DNA of 64,000 bases from NCBI GenBank assembly GCA_036250195.1, contig JAVHZZ010000001.1, forward strand, positions 397,670,117 through 397,734,116, given 5' to 3'. The position numbers and the translations under genes are program-made. The notes beneath the pieces were generated by a model. The model saw only the letters and a program-made list of their open reading frames with translations, was not told the origin of the DNA and made no database searches. The DNA is from Mixophyes australis (Eukaryota > Chordata > Amphibia > Anura > Limnodynastidae). Positions 21,857-32,827 of the stretch are shown here, one piece after another. Within the stretch, counting starts at the first letter, position 1. Every line of letters starts with the position of its first letter.

Positions 21857-21937
21857 GGTTGCTGCAGTGAAAAAAGATGGGTCAGTCAGACTTTGCACAG
21901 ATCCCGTGCATCTAAAGAAAGCACTGCTGAGGCCATG
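21857..21937 (+). pseudogene. Ty3/Gypsy RT fragment between two insertions
   Basis: This 81-bp piece encodes VAAVKKDGSVRLCTDPVHLKKALL, the RT segment that directly follows WVSAM at 18689. It ends at the LTR-like insertion starting TGTCACGACTC at 21938. Confidence 0.85.
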
Positions 21938-23522
21938 TGTCACGACTCTGAATGATTTTGTAGATCCCTTGCCTCTGTTTAGATAGACTCCGCACTCCTG
22001 GGCAAGTCCTAACGGATAGGAGGTATTCACCAGGGATTTCCGCAAGGGAATATGGACTCCGCTGCTCTTTTTCTGCAGGTTGTGGTCTCCCAGACAAGAA
22101 CTAACAGAGGATAGTGGAGGCAACACACAATGAACAATGAGGATAATGATATACACAGGATTAAAAGTTCACGGCTCACAAGCTTCGCTAGTAATAATAA
22201 GAACACTGGAGAGAGTGGTAATGCTGCAAAGTAATGTATTGGCTGATAGTACAATAGAATGAAGAATATATATATCCGCAGATACAACACACACGGCAAA
22301 TTAGTCAGAGTACAGAATACAGATACATCATGCTACTTCATAGTTGGTAACCCTTGGCAACTGCATGGGACGAGTAGAACAATAGTTCAAACACAGGGAT
22401 GATGAATGGAGAATACTTGGATCCAATAACGTAACACACGGCAGAAAAATGTGAATCACTGGTACAGCAATAGTCCAGATAGAGTGATAATGTAGAACTG
22501 GCTGATCCGAGAACAATGATGATTCAACGTAGCAGGTGGGTTACTGGTATCACGGTAATTCTCATTATGGAAAAGCAATAAGCGTTGAACTTAGTTCTAC
22601 AGATGACAATCCCAAATGACAAGAATGAGCATAAGTACATCAAACAGTTCGTTACCTAGAAGTAGCGGAGAAGCGAAGTGTATCTGAGCTGTGCGTGGAA
22701 CTACAGATGACAGGTAACTTCAGCAGGAGACACATCCATGAAGTTATAGCGATGTTAATCAGCCGAATAGATATGGAAACTTGAGCCGTAGGGATAGCCA
22801 CAGGTGGAAACTTGAGCCGTAGGGATAGCCACAGGTGCAGCAAACCACTAACAGTAGAAGTTCAGCATGTAGGTGAACAGCGGAAAGGAGTTTCAGATGA
22901 GCCCAACGTGGAACTACAAGTGAGAGGTACCTTCGGCAGTAGATGGTGGTTGTTCAGCAAGCAGGTCAACAGCGGAGAGGAGTCTCAGGTGAAGCCAGCA
23001 TGGAACTACAATTGACAGGTAACTTCGGCAGTAGATTTATCAATGAAGTAGTAGTGATGTTGCACCAGCCGGGAGGAAATGGAGACTTGAGCCGCAGGAA
23101 TAGCCACAGGTGCAGCAATCAACTCACAGTGGTAGTTCAGCGTGCAGGTAAATAGAAAAGAGGAATTTCAGATAAGCTCAGCGTAGAACTACAAGAGACA
23201 GGTACCTTCGGCAATAGATAGTGGTAGTTCAGCGAACAGGTTAACAACAGCAAGGAGTCTCAGCAGTGGACAAACAGGAGGTCAAGTATAGGCAGCCAGA
23301 TCCTGATGCAGACTAAGTAACACGAAGAACAGGCAATGAGCCAAGGACCATGGATAGTTTAAATAATATTCCAGAACCAATGAGAATCGGGAGGAGGTCC
23401 AGAACAAGATAGCAAGGAACACCTGTGTAAAGGTAGTGTCTCAGAAGGAGGAATAAGCTCAATCACCGTTCCTAGAGGAACGTCACAGCGTCGGCACCTA
23501 TCTATGGGACCGGCGTGTGACA
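21938..23522. mobile_element. 1.6-kb LTR-like insertion with internal tandem repeats
   Basis: It begins TGTCACGACTCTG and ends GGCGTGTGACA, giving TGTCAC/GTGACA ends. It separates Gypsy RT codons at 21937 from those resuming at 23523. The interior from about 22680 to 23290 contains diverged repeats of roughly 150-180 bp ('ACTTGAGCCG.AGG.ATAGCCACAGGTGCAGCAA', 'AACTACAA.TGACAGGTA.CTTCGGCAGTAGAT'). There are no coding motifs. The flanking 5 bp (CCATG and CCTAC) do not match, so a target duplication is not supported. Solo LTR is the likeliest reading; orientation is unknown. Confidence 0.6.
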
Positions 23523-25903
23523 CCTACTGAGAATGGTTGAACTTTTATTGCTGACATGCCTGAAGGAAAAATCTTCAACACCCTGGATGCTAAATGCAGC
23601 TTTTGGCAGATATTCTGGAGAAAGATTCCTCCAGGCTCACCGCATTCATGACACCTGCTGTTTTTTTTGCCTATTCCTTATGGCCTGACAACCGACTGTG
23701 AAGTTTTACACCGATGCAGGGAGCAACTGTTTGCAGGATACCCGTGTGAAATCATTGTCAATTACATCATTATCTGGGGTCACTATATGCAAGAACATGA
23801 TGAGCGCCTCCATCAGGTGTTGGAATGAGTCCGTGCCATAACTTGAAGCTCAACCCAGACAAATGCAAGTTCCAGGTGTCAGAAATTCAATATGTGGCTC
23901 ATCTCCTCACTGAGAAGGAGGTCAAGTCAGACACTGAAAAAGCTGGGGCCATTCAGCAAATACCCTGAGGACAAACTCAGTCTTTAACGATTCCTAGGAA
24001 TGAAAAAGTGTTGAAATGTCTTCCTAACTACAGTGAGATAACTGCATCACTAAGATGGCTCCTACACCAAGATACAGAATGGTGCTGGCAGGAGCCACAT
24101 CAGGCTGCAGTTGCAAAACTAAAATACATGTTATCAAGCCCTCCAGTACTTCAGTACTTTAATGTGCATTTACCGGTGGTGATCTCTGCACATGCCTCAC
24201 AACACAGATTGGGTGCTGTCTGCCTCCAAAATAGCCTTCTCCTCCACTGACTAAGACTGAATCATGATATGCACAGATTGAAAAAGAACTTTTGTCGTTA
24301 GCATTTACCTGTCACAAGTTCCATGACTTTATATGTGCTTGTCCTGTCACTGTTGAGACAGACCGTCAGCCATTGATCACCATACTGAGGAAGCTTCTGC
24401 ATAATGCTTCTGCTCGCATACAAAGAATAATGGTCAGAGATACATCTGGATGTTGAATACAAGCGTGGCAAGGAATTGTTTGGGGCTGATGCCCTCTCCT
24501 GGGCCTACTTACCGCACACTGAGTGCCCACAAGTTGAGGATGAATATGACGTCATGTCTGTTCAAATACTATCCTCCAACTGAATGGATGAGCTACAGCG
24601 TGAAACCTTGGTGGACGATTTGTGCCGATCGCTGTCTCAAATCATATTACAAGGGTGGACCCAGTCGACTAGGGAGATCTCACAAGATTTGCGCTCCTAT
24701 TTTACCATGAGAGATGAGTTTGCTCTGTCGGATGGAGTCATCCTGAGAGGTCAACGATTCATAACACCGTACACTCTATATAAGTACTATGCAAAGCAGC
24801 TCCACCAGGGGCACCTGGGTCTTGAAGCCACCGAGCATAGAGCCAATGAGTCACTAAATTGGTCTACCATGTTCAGTGACATTGAAAGAGAAGTCTCCAT
24901 ATGTGGCCCATGCAATGCTCTCAAAGCACATCAACCAAAGGAACCTCTATTCCTACACAATATTCCTGATGTGCCCTGGTTTGTCACTGCTGCAGATGTC
25001 TTTGAAAGGAGAGGAAAGAAACAGCTAATTTTGATGGACTCTTATTCAGGGTGGTTTGAGTTCGACTACCTACCCAATCTCACCAACACTACTGATATTG
25101 CCAAACTCAAGAGACATATTGCTACACAAGACATCCCATAACAACTCATCATGGACAATGCCATGCAATTCATGAGTAGAGAGTTCAAAGAGTTTGCAAA
25201 TACCTGGGACTTTCAACACAGTAACAGCAGTACCTACTATCCTCAATCAAATAGGCTAGCAGAAAGAACTATCCGCTCAAACACCTGCTGAAAAGATGCA
25301 CACATGATAATACCGATATCTTTGCAGCATTGCTTAACCTAAGAAATAAATCACGAGACAGTTTACCAGCGGTTATTGTCATGCCGCACCAGGACTGTCA
25401 TCCCTGTTACAAACCGACAATTGCAAAAGCAAGTACAAATATGAGTACAAATGGTACTTACCTCAAAGAGGCTGCCCAAGAAATGAAGATATGACTGAGC
25501 AGCACATCATCTTCCCCATCTTGTTCCAGGTCAAGCTGTCTGAATGCAAACTTTTTGTTGGAATTTTAAATCTGTTACCGTCCTCCGAGAATCTGCTCAT
25601 CCCAACAATTACATTGTACAAGCTGAGGGTGCCCCCTATGAGCGTAACCATCGCCACTTGCTGAGTGTACCTGAGAAAGTTCCTCCAGCAACCAATCCAA
25701 CTATGGCTGATCCAGAATTCATTCACACTTCACAGTATTCAAGATCTGATGGGCTCATGGTCATAGCTTCAGACTCACAACTATCACTTGACCTACCTGA
25801 ATGCTCAGGTGGGTTTTTGAGAAATGATCAACCAGTGACGCTTTCTATCATCACGAGATCTGGTCAGGTGTCTAAGCCTAACCCAGAGCCTGGCAGGAAG
25901 TGA
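23523..25903 (+). pseudogene. Ty3/Gypsy pol: RT, RNase H and integrase (decayed)
   Basis: The RT continues with ADMPEGKIFNTLDAKCSFWQI (23550-23610), a corrupted YxDD region (IIVNYIIIWG at about 23755) and LNPDKCKFQVSEIQYV. RNase H remnants follow at 24008-24250 (LQYFNVHLPVVISAHAS). Integrase is best preserved at 24584-25141: an HHCC-type finger (HQGHLGLEATEHRA ... CGPCNA), then the core with AADVFE and MDSYSGWFE. Downstream are IMDNAMQF and the degenerate QSNRLAERTI with the catalytic Glu. The C-terminal frame 25544-25903 includes ESAHPNNYIVQ. RT precedes integrase, the usual Ty3/Gypsy order. Stops and frameshifts run throughout. No flanking LTR pair was found. Confidence 0.85.
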
Positions 25904-26760
25904 GGTCATTGGCTATGCATGCTGGGAGCTTTCTGTTCTCTGTTCTGCATTCTTGTTATGTATGTTATGCTGAGTAAACACAAAACCCTTTAATTGTACA
26001 CAGGTGGACTCAAATCAGTTATGCTCTGATGCCAACTTATTGGATCAGTATTTATTTAAGGTTATCTTAGCAAATTGCTAATAAAATTAATAAACTAAAA
26101 GTTTTACAGTTGCTTCTTGACATTACAAAGTAGTTTGTGTTGATCATTGCAAAAATTTCGAAAATACATACATTTTCATTATATGATGTGAAAAATGACA
26201 AAGGAGTTAAAACTTTTTTTATTTACACTATAGGGTCTATGTATTACAGCAAATATGGAGAAATATATGTAAATAGATAATAAGTATGAGTGAATATGTA
26301 TGTGAATATGTAATATATGTACTGGGCACCCCTATCCATTTAGGCACTTATAACGTCCCTCTCAGGTGCTGCATCTCTCACACCCACCCTGCTGCTTCTT
26401 ACTTTGGAACAAGTGCAGAGGGTGGCATGTAGAGATGGGGCTTGTCAGTCTCAGTGCTGCCATCTGCTGCACCTCCATGTCAGGGACAGGCTGGGAGTAT
26501 GGGTCTGTGCTGTGACATCACAACACAAGGTGAGGAGCATGCAGGGAAAACTTATGATAATTAAATATTTAAATTTCCCCCTTTTACCGCATTGCCTGCT
26601 AATGTGAAAAGGTGTGTGTTTAATTTAAATTCCCAGTGCTTAGTGAGTGGGCTTGCAGTGAATAATTACACAATAGGCCTAATTTAAAGTTAAGCTTTAT
26701 TTCAGTAGAGGGTACACTATTGCACTTTGGCAAAACCATGCTGCGCTACAGGAAGAGGGG
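25904..26760. other. No gene; possible LTR remnant of the Gypsy element at left
   Basis: The first ~200 bases follow the pol stop and could be an eroded 3' LTR, but no repeat partner is in the window. The rest is AT-rich with no recognised feature. Confidence 0.4.
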
Positions 26761-26779
26761 GGGCAAAATGTGCAGAGAG

Positions 26780-27545
26780 GGCTTGTGATAAAATGTAACA
26801 TATCTAATGACAGATTGTTATTTTCTGTTGAATTTATGTATAATACTGTGAATATTTTATGTAACTTTTCAAAGTCTATTTTGTTAACTGACCTGAGTCT
26901 GACCTAGGCAAGTGTCAATGATCTTGTGAAAGTAGCCAGGCCCAGAGACAGATAGATCTCTGAGTAGTTTGTGTATGCAGAGAAGTTAGACTTAGCCAAG
27001 TCAAACGAACAAGCAGAGCTGAGACTTCAAGGTCCTGTGGACAATCCGATCTCAGCTCACTTTGATAGCCCCGTGACATTTGGGAGATCATTCTGTCGTT
27101 ATTGACAGCTAAATTCCTAAGGTGGGGGGTGAAGAGTCAACAAGAAATGGTTTAAAATCTTCTGCCTTAGACTTCAGATTGTGCATTTTATGAGGGGTCT
27201 ATCAAGACTGAAATGTCCCATATTTTCAATTGTGTTCCCTCAAACACAGCCAGTCTACCTCATAAGTAGTACTCTGTTTTTATTTCCTACTTTATTTTCT
27301 GAAACTCTTTTGTGCAACGTATTGTATGTCTTTGTTATTAATTTTTGTAAATAAGCCTTGGAAACATTTTTCTGATTAAATAAATTTAATCTAGTGTATT
27401 CTCCGTAATTCTTTGTGAATTTACAAAGCCCAGGGAGGCTCATGCTACTTGTGTATGTGACTTAAGTGTGAAACTTTAATAAGTGGTTTTTGTGAACATA
27501 AGGACGCCATAATAAATCCTTTGTGGTGGCAGAAAAGGTGTATTC
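26780..27545 (+). mobile_element. Candidate LTR followed by primer-binding-like site
   Basis: The stretch has an LTR-like layout: a TG start near 26786, AATAAA signals at 27378-27383 and 27511-27516, and a right edge followed by TGGTGGCAGAAAAGG (27525-27539), which resembles a tRNA primer-binding site. No second LTR or coding region is visible and no target duplication was established. This is a suggestion only. Confidence 0.3.
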
Positions 27546-28508
27546 CTTGTTTAGTGACTAAAGTGATGCCAGTCACGGCCAGCTGTTCAGCTTGCTGTAT
27601 CTGGGACAGGCTGGGGTGTTTGTTACAGGGCGCATTCTAGCTCAACTGTAGATTGTAGTGTTAAAATAAAGCTGTTCAGTATCTACAGGCAAAAGCGGCA
27701 ATATTTTAGTGCAACACTCATTCAGTGTCTGCGAGAGAGGGGGTGCTCTATAAAGCATAGATATTTTTCAAAGAAAAGTTTGGAAACTCTCACCTGAACA
27801 TATGCCCCATGCTGAAAGATATTCAAGGTTCAAGAATAGCACCAAGCTGACCTCAATTTTTATGTCTTGCAAAAGTATTTAGACCCTTGAGCAATTCTCT
27901 CATTTTACTTAATAATACATGACATTTTCTTATCTATGATATTTTTATTTTAAAGCACTGAAGCTCAAAATTATTTTATTAAATGCAGCATTGTGTTTTT
28001 GGTTACATAATCTGAAAATGCTGGTAGCATAAGTATTGAACTCCTGTGTTGTGTAAGCCCAACGTTTATATTGGTGAAAAACAATTAAAAAATGAGGACT
28101 CCATTGCTTTACAATTGGCCTCCAACAGTAAATCATTAAAATAACTACAACACTTTCTGAATAAAAACAAGGATCATTAATCAGATTATGGATCTGAAGG
28201 TCATCCTATTGCTTTGTGACCTTGGGGTAATGAGTCAATATGCAATTTAGAATCTTCATGCAAGGAATCAAATTGGTTTTGTTCTGTCATTTTCCATTTT
28301 TTTTGTCGATTTACAATGACATGGATAATAGGTTGTTCTGCTCCTCCTGGCATTTTAAAAAGTTGCTGGTGTCATCATTTTTGGTGAGAAATATTCCTCA
28401 CAAAACATGCTGTGGCTTACTCTCACTCGGCAGGTTTTAGGATTACGAATTCAATAGGTTTTACTTTGTTAACTGCATTTATCTCTAACCTGTCTTCAAA
28501 TATTCTTA
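27546..28508. other. Anonymous AT-rich sequence
   Basis: No gene or recognisable repeat is seen. Small open frames have no motif support. Confidence 0.5.
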
Positions 28509-28690
28509 GGGGTAAATTTATCAAGCTGCGATTTCCCGGCAGGCTTGAAAAGGGCTTGAGATGTTGCCTATAGCAACCAATCAGATTCTAGATACCTTTT
28601 GTAGAATGCACAAAATAAATGATAACAAGAATCTGATTGGTTGCTATAGGCAACATCTCCACTTTTCAAACCTTACACACCAGGCTAATA
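28509..28690. mobile_element. Foldback MITE, copy 3 (right end eroded)
   Basis: The left end is TTA then GGGGTAAATTTATCAAGC. The arms contain TTGCCTATAGCAACCAATCAGATTC and its inverse. The right terminus (after 'ACTTTTCAAACC') is degraded, so its end is approximate. Confidence 0.75.
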
Positions 28691-29805
28691 TACAGTAGAT
28701 AAAAACAAACTCATCCTTAATTGAAAAGAAAACTCTTACTTGCTTATACTTCAGCGCCCACCCAAAAATGACTCATTGTCAGGTGTAAATTTGACTTGTT
28801 TTATTGCTGATTGTCAACTTTATTGAGGACAACCCTTGCCCTCAATAAACCATTGCCCTTACTGTGCATGAATGTAATTCTGATAAGAGAACTGAGTGGC
28901 AATGTTAGACTTGGAGCTCACACAGGTGATTGTCTCCTATTCTAAATTGTGTATAATTTGCCTATGGAATACATTAGTAAAATATTTCACAGATAGAAGG
29001 CTGTCCTCTAAATCCAGAACATAGACTACATATTTTACAGGAATGTTGGGCTTCTTCCAGACCTTGTAACAACGCTAGGTAGCCCTGAGTAATTCCTTTC
29101 ACAGCAACACTTTCTCCATTTGAATCCTTATCTATTTGGTTGAAAAATCTTTTGTCACTGGTAATTTGACTTGATACATCAATTTGATGAGCAAATTTTT
29201 TGATTCATTTTAAAACATCCATTCCGCTAAGTATCTATACCACTTGGAATTTTATTTCCTACAGCCTTTGCAGATTATTTTGTTGTGACTGCCATTGTCC
29301 TGCAAGTTAACTTTTCAAATTCAGCCGTTTTCATCTACTCTCACATTTCTAGAATTGCATTTACTTACTCTTGCTTTTCCTGATGCTTTTGTAGTTCATG
29401 CTCTGTAAGTTGCATCTCAGGTACAGTTTACTATTTAAACTTAATTGTTCATGCAGTGTCTGAAGTGGTTTCTGCATATTTTTTCTTGGTGTGAATCAGT
29501 CGATCATTTTACATGAATAAGCTGATTACTGCTTTAGTCTGCCTGTTTATTTTAGTCCAATCTTTAATATTGTTTTCTGGTGTTCTGTGCTGAGTACTTC
29601 ACATGGGCCATGACTTACCTGTAACACATCAAACAGAGGAATATAAGGAAGCATAACAACGGGAAGGAGAAACACAGGGTCACAGTTAGTTAACACATTG
29701 AATTGCCTAGTAACCATTTCCATCCCTGCAGTTATTTGTTACATGTAAAAATGCTCAAACTATTCAAGTAGGTTTAAAATGTTATTGAACCATATTGGTT
29801 CAATG
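28691..29805. other. Anonymous sequence
   Basis: No gene, RNA or repeat structure was recognised on either strand. Confidence 0.5.
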
Positions 29806-30750
29806 ATCGCAATGTTATGTGCGTATTGTCGCTAACCAATAACGATTGTCGAACCTCGATTTGTGTTTCCAACGCACAAAGATTTATTCGCAAAAAGTAG
29901 TATAATATATTCAAGCGAAGTGATAATAAGTACAGCCGTTACTTATCGCAGGCGCTCTGGATCCAGTGTGCAGTCATTCAATCCTGAAGTCTGGGGACAA
30001 GATGTCTGAACACTAGATGAGAAGCTGCTGCTTATATGCACACAGGAATACAGTAAAACAATGAAGATGGTATAGCTTGCTTCTATTGGTCCAGGTTTCA
30101 AGACGGTCCAAGGGGTTGTCAATCATTGGCTAGTTCATCCTAAAGAATCCAAAGGAGGGGGTCATCTCTCCAGGGGGTATGCTCTGCTCTTCCCGCCAAG
30201 ATTCCTTAGTCTTAAGTAGTTCATAATTCCCTATCATTCATAACTTGTGTATGCACTCTGCGATTCCTTCGCAGAGTGAACCAAACAGTAGCAAATATTA
30301 AGAGGTTTATTATGATACCACACAAGATATGATTCCTTTAACCTGTTACATATATTTCACTAATGTGCATATAACTTATAATATAAAACATAAATACTAC
30401 TATATTTCGACATAAATGACTATGTGTTGCAACTACTATTAATGTGTACTATTTTACAAGTATACTGTTGCTGCCACGTGTTGCAGCTGCGTACGCCCTT
30501 TCACGCCGTAGCGTGCCCTTGTACGCCGTAGCGTGCCGTACGCATCTTTTCAGACAAAGACAACCAAGTTTGCTCGATTTTAATTTAAATGACTTTATCC
30601 AATTTGCTGACTTCGACAGCAAGCATACTCATGGTTCATTTACCGTTTTAGACAGGTATAATTACACATTTCCTCTAACACTCAATCATCATTTTAGAGA
30701 TGAGATAGAAAGAGGCGGCACAAAGTATATATAAAATATAATACATATCA
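29806..30750. other. Unclassified LTR-like or repeat region
   Basis: Features include a run of CG-containing phrases unusual for this neighbourhood (CGCTAACCAATAACGATTGTCGAACCTCG near 29830), a perfect hairpin ACTCTGCGATTCCTTCGCAGAGT at about 30255-30277, and a direct repeat of 'CGTAGCGTGCC' at 30506-30537. A 96-codon open frame at 30444-30734 starts with a hydrophobic stretch but resembles nothing I recognise. It may be part of an LTR element; no ends were found. Confidence 0.3.
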
Positions 30751-31051
30751 TTTGCATTACCTGTGTTTACATTATGTATCTTTTTGTGATATTACCTTGT
30801 GTAAACGATGCCACTTGATTTGAATTACTTATACTTATGTAATACTGATTAATAAAACATTTGTGATTGAGTAATGTCATCATAATCTTTAATGTAATTT
30901 GAATTTGAAATGAAATCTCTTCTCTTTACATTCATACTCTCATGTTGAACAATTTGAGCTTACTCTAGTCCAAATTATTATTAATATTAAATGTATCCTT
31001 TATTTATACAGCACCCCCATATCACACAACACTGTACATTAAGTGGATGTA

Positions 31052-31425
31052 GGGCAGCACAGTGGCCTAGTGGTTAGCACGTCTGCCTCACAGCACTGGG
31101 GTCATGAGTTCGATTCCCGATCATGGCATTATCTGTGTGGAGTTTGTATGTTCTCTCTGTGCTTGCGTGGGTTTCCTCCGGGTGCTCCGGTTTCCTCCCA
31201 CACTCCAAAAACATACTGGTAGGTTAATTGACTGCAATCAAAAATTGACCCTAGTCTCTCTCTGTCTGTCTGTGTGTGAGTGTGTGTCTATAGTAGGGAA
31301 TTTAGACTGTAAGCCCCAATGGGGCAGGGATTGATGTGAATGAGTTCTCTGTACAGCGCTGCGGAATTAGTGGCGCTATATAAATAAATGATGATGATGA
31401 TGATGATAATAATAATACAAATGAC
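31052..31425 (+). mobile_element. tRNA-derived SINE of V-SINE type with L2-like tail
   Basis: The head GGGCAGCACAGTGGCCTAGTGG carries an A box (TGGCCTAGTGG) and a B box (GAGTTCGATTCCC), the internal Pol III promoter of a tRNA. The conserved central domain reads TCTGTGTGGAGTTTGTATG then GGGTTTCCTCCGGGTGCTCC and CCTCCCACACTCCAAA, as in V-SINEs. The 3' end (GACTGTAAGC, GTACAGCGCTGCGGAATTAG, GCGCTATATAAATAAATG plus GAT and AAT repeats) matches the 3' terminus of the L2-type LINEs in this window. A SINE with a LINE-derived tail would be mobilised by that LINE. Confidence 0.88.
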
Positions 31426-31901
31426 CAGCACCATAACTAACTTTAGCGAGACAGGGCACCGGCTACCCCCATCTATGTCATCTATGTGGGAGTGACAACT
31501 GTCGAGTGGGCGTGGCCAACCTACTGTGGGGGTGTGGCTAGCGCTTTACAAGTGCTAGACTGCACTGAAACCCTCTCCCTTCCCAATCTTCACGTTCTGG
31601 CTTTGTAAGGATCTTTATGTAATGAACCTCCATAGAATCACAGTACTTTCAATACAACTATTACATGCTAATTTTTGTTATACAGCTAATTGGCTATTGA
31701 AATTAAACTTGCTGAAAAAAACTTAAAAACATAACCCTAATGGTGCCATCTTTATCGCAAAGCCCCTTCATCACACTGTGCCTTCCATTATGCATTTTCT
31801 CCTCCATCACAGTTTCCCCTTCATCACACTGTGCCATAGTGTCATCTTTATCACACTGAGCCCCCTTATCATCACAATGTGCCCCCCTATCACCATCACA
31901 G

Positions 31902-31946
<45 letters not shown>

Positions 31947-32432
31947 ACAGAGAGCATTCCTATGACCGCCAAACAATACAGAGAGAATTCCTATGACCGC
32001 CATACAATACGGGGAGCATTCCTATGACCGCTATACAATACAGAGAGCATCCTAGTGAACTCCATACAACACAAAGAGCATTCCTTTGACTGCAATACAG
32101 ATACCATCCTAGTGACTCCACATTATACAAAGAGCATTTTTGTGACTGCCTCACAATACCACCCCTTCATCATGAATTAACCCCTTTTCAAAATTTTCAT
32201 CATTAACCCCTTTATATTCATTAACGCCCTCATCCAGTTTAATTATTAATCCCCAAATCATAAATTAATTTCATTCATATTCATTAAACCCCCTCATTAC
32301 CCACAGAGCGTCTGTTCCTGTATGTATGTGTCCAGTGTATGTACCAGTGCATATATGCCCATTTTGTTTGCCCAGTATCTGTACCTGTGCTTACCCATTT
32401 TATGTGTGCCCAGTGTCTGTACCAGTGTGTGC
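31426..32432. repeat. Gene-free tract of short tandem repeats
   Basis: From 31740 to 31900 there are diverged repeats of 'CATCACACTGTGCC'. A TA microsatellite spans about 31905-31943. From 31950 to 32160 about six copies of a ~33-bp unit occur ('AGAGCATTCCTATGACCGCCATACAATAC'). From 32310 to 32432 are copies of 'GCCCAGTGTCTGTACCAGTGTGTG'. The last array continues on the far side of the hAT-type element at 36585-36615, showing that the element inserted into it. Confidence 0.75.
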
Positions 32433-32827
32433 CTGGGCCGGATTTACCGCTAGGCAACCTAGGGCCTAGCAGCTCTCAGGGGCCCAGATGGGGGAAAAGA
32501 GAGAGGAAAAAAAATAATAAATAAAAATCGTCCCCTCCCCCGACTCGCGACCCGACACCCCCCACCCCCCTGCACGCGCGACTCGCGGGGGGGTTGGCGC
32601 GAATCGGGTGAGGGGCTGGTGTTAAAGCTAGAGGTAGAGGCTAAATCCCCTTCAGGTTAGGTACCTTGCACTCGGTATGGGCTCATGTGATTGCGGCAGT
32701 CACATGGTAGGCAGTGAAGGCGGGCTGCTGGAGTTCAGAGGTAGTCGGTGCAGGAGCTCCATCATTTCTTCTGTTCCTGGCATCATTCATGTGGAAAAAG
32801 GTAAGAAGAAGGGTACTTGGCATAGGG

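Noticed and set aside
30444..30734. 96-codon frame as a secreted host protein
   Set aside because: Only an N-terminal hydrophobic stretch supports it; no splice sites, homology or promoter could be shown.
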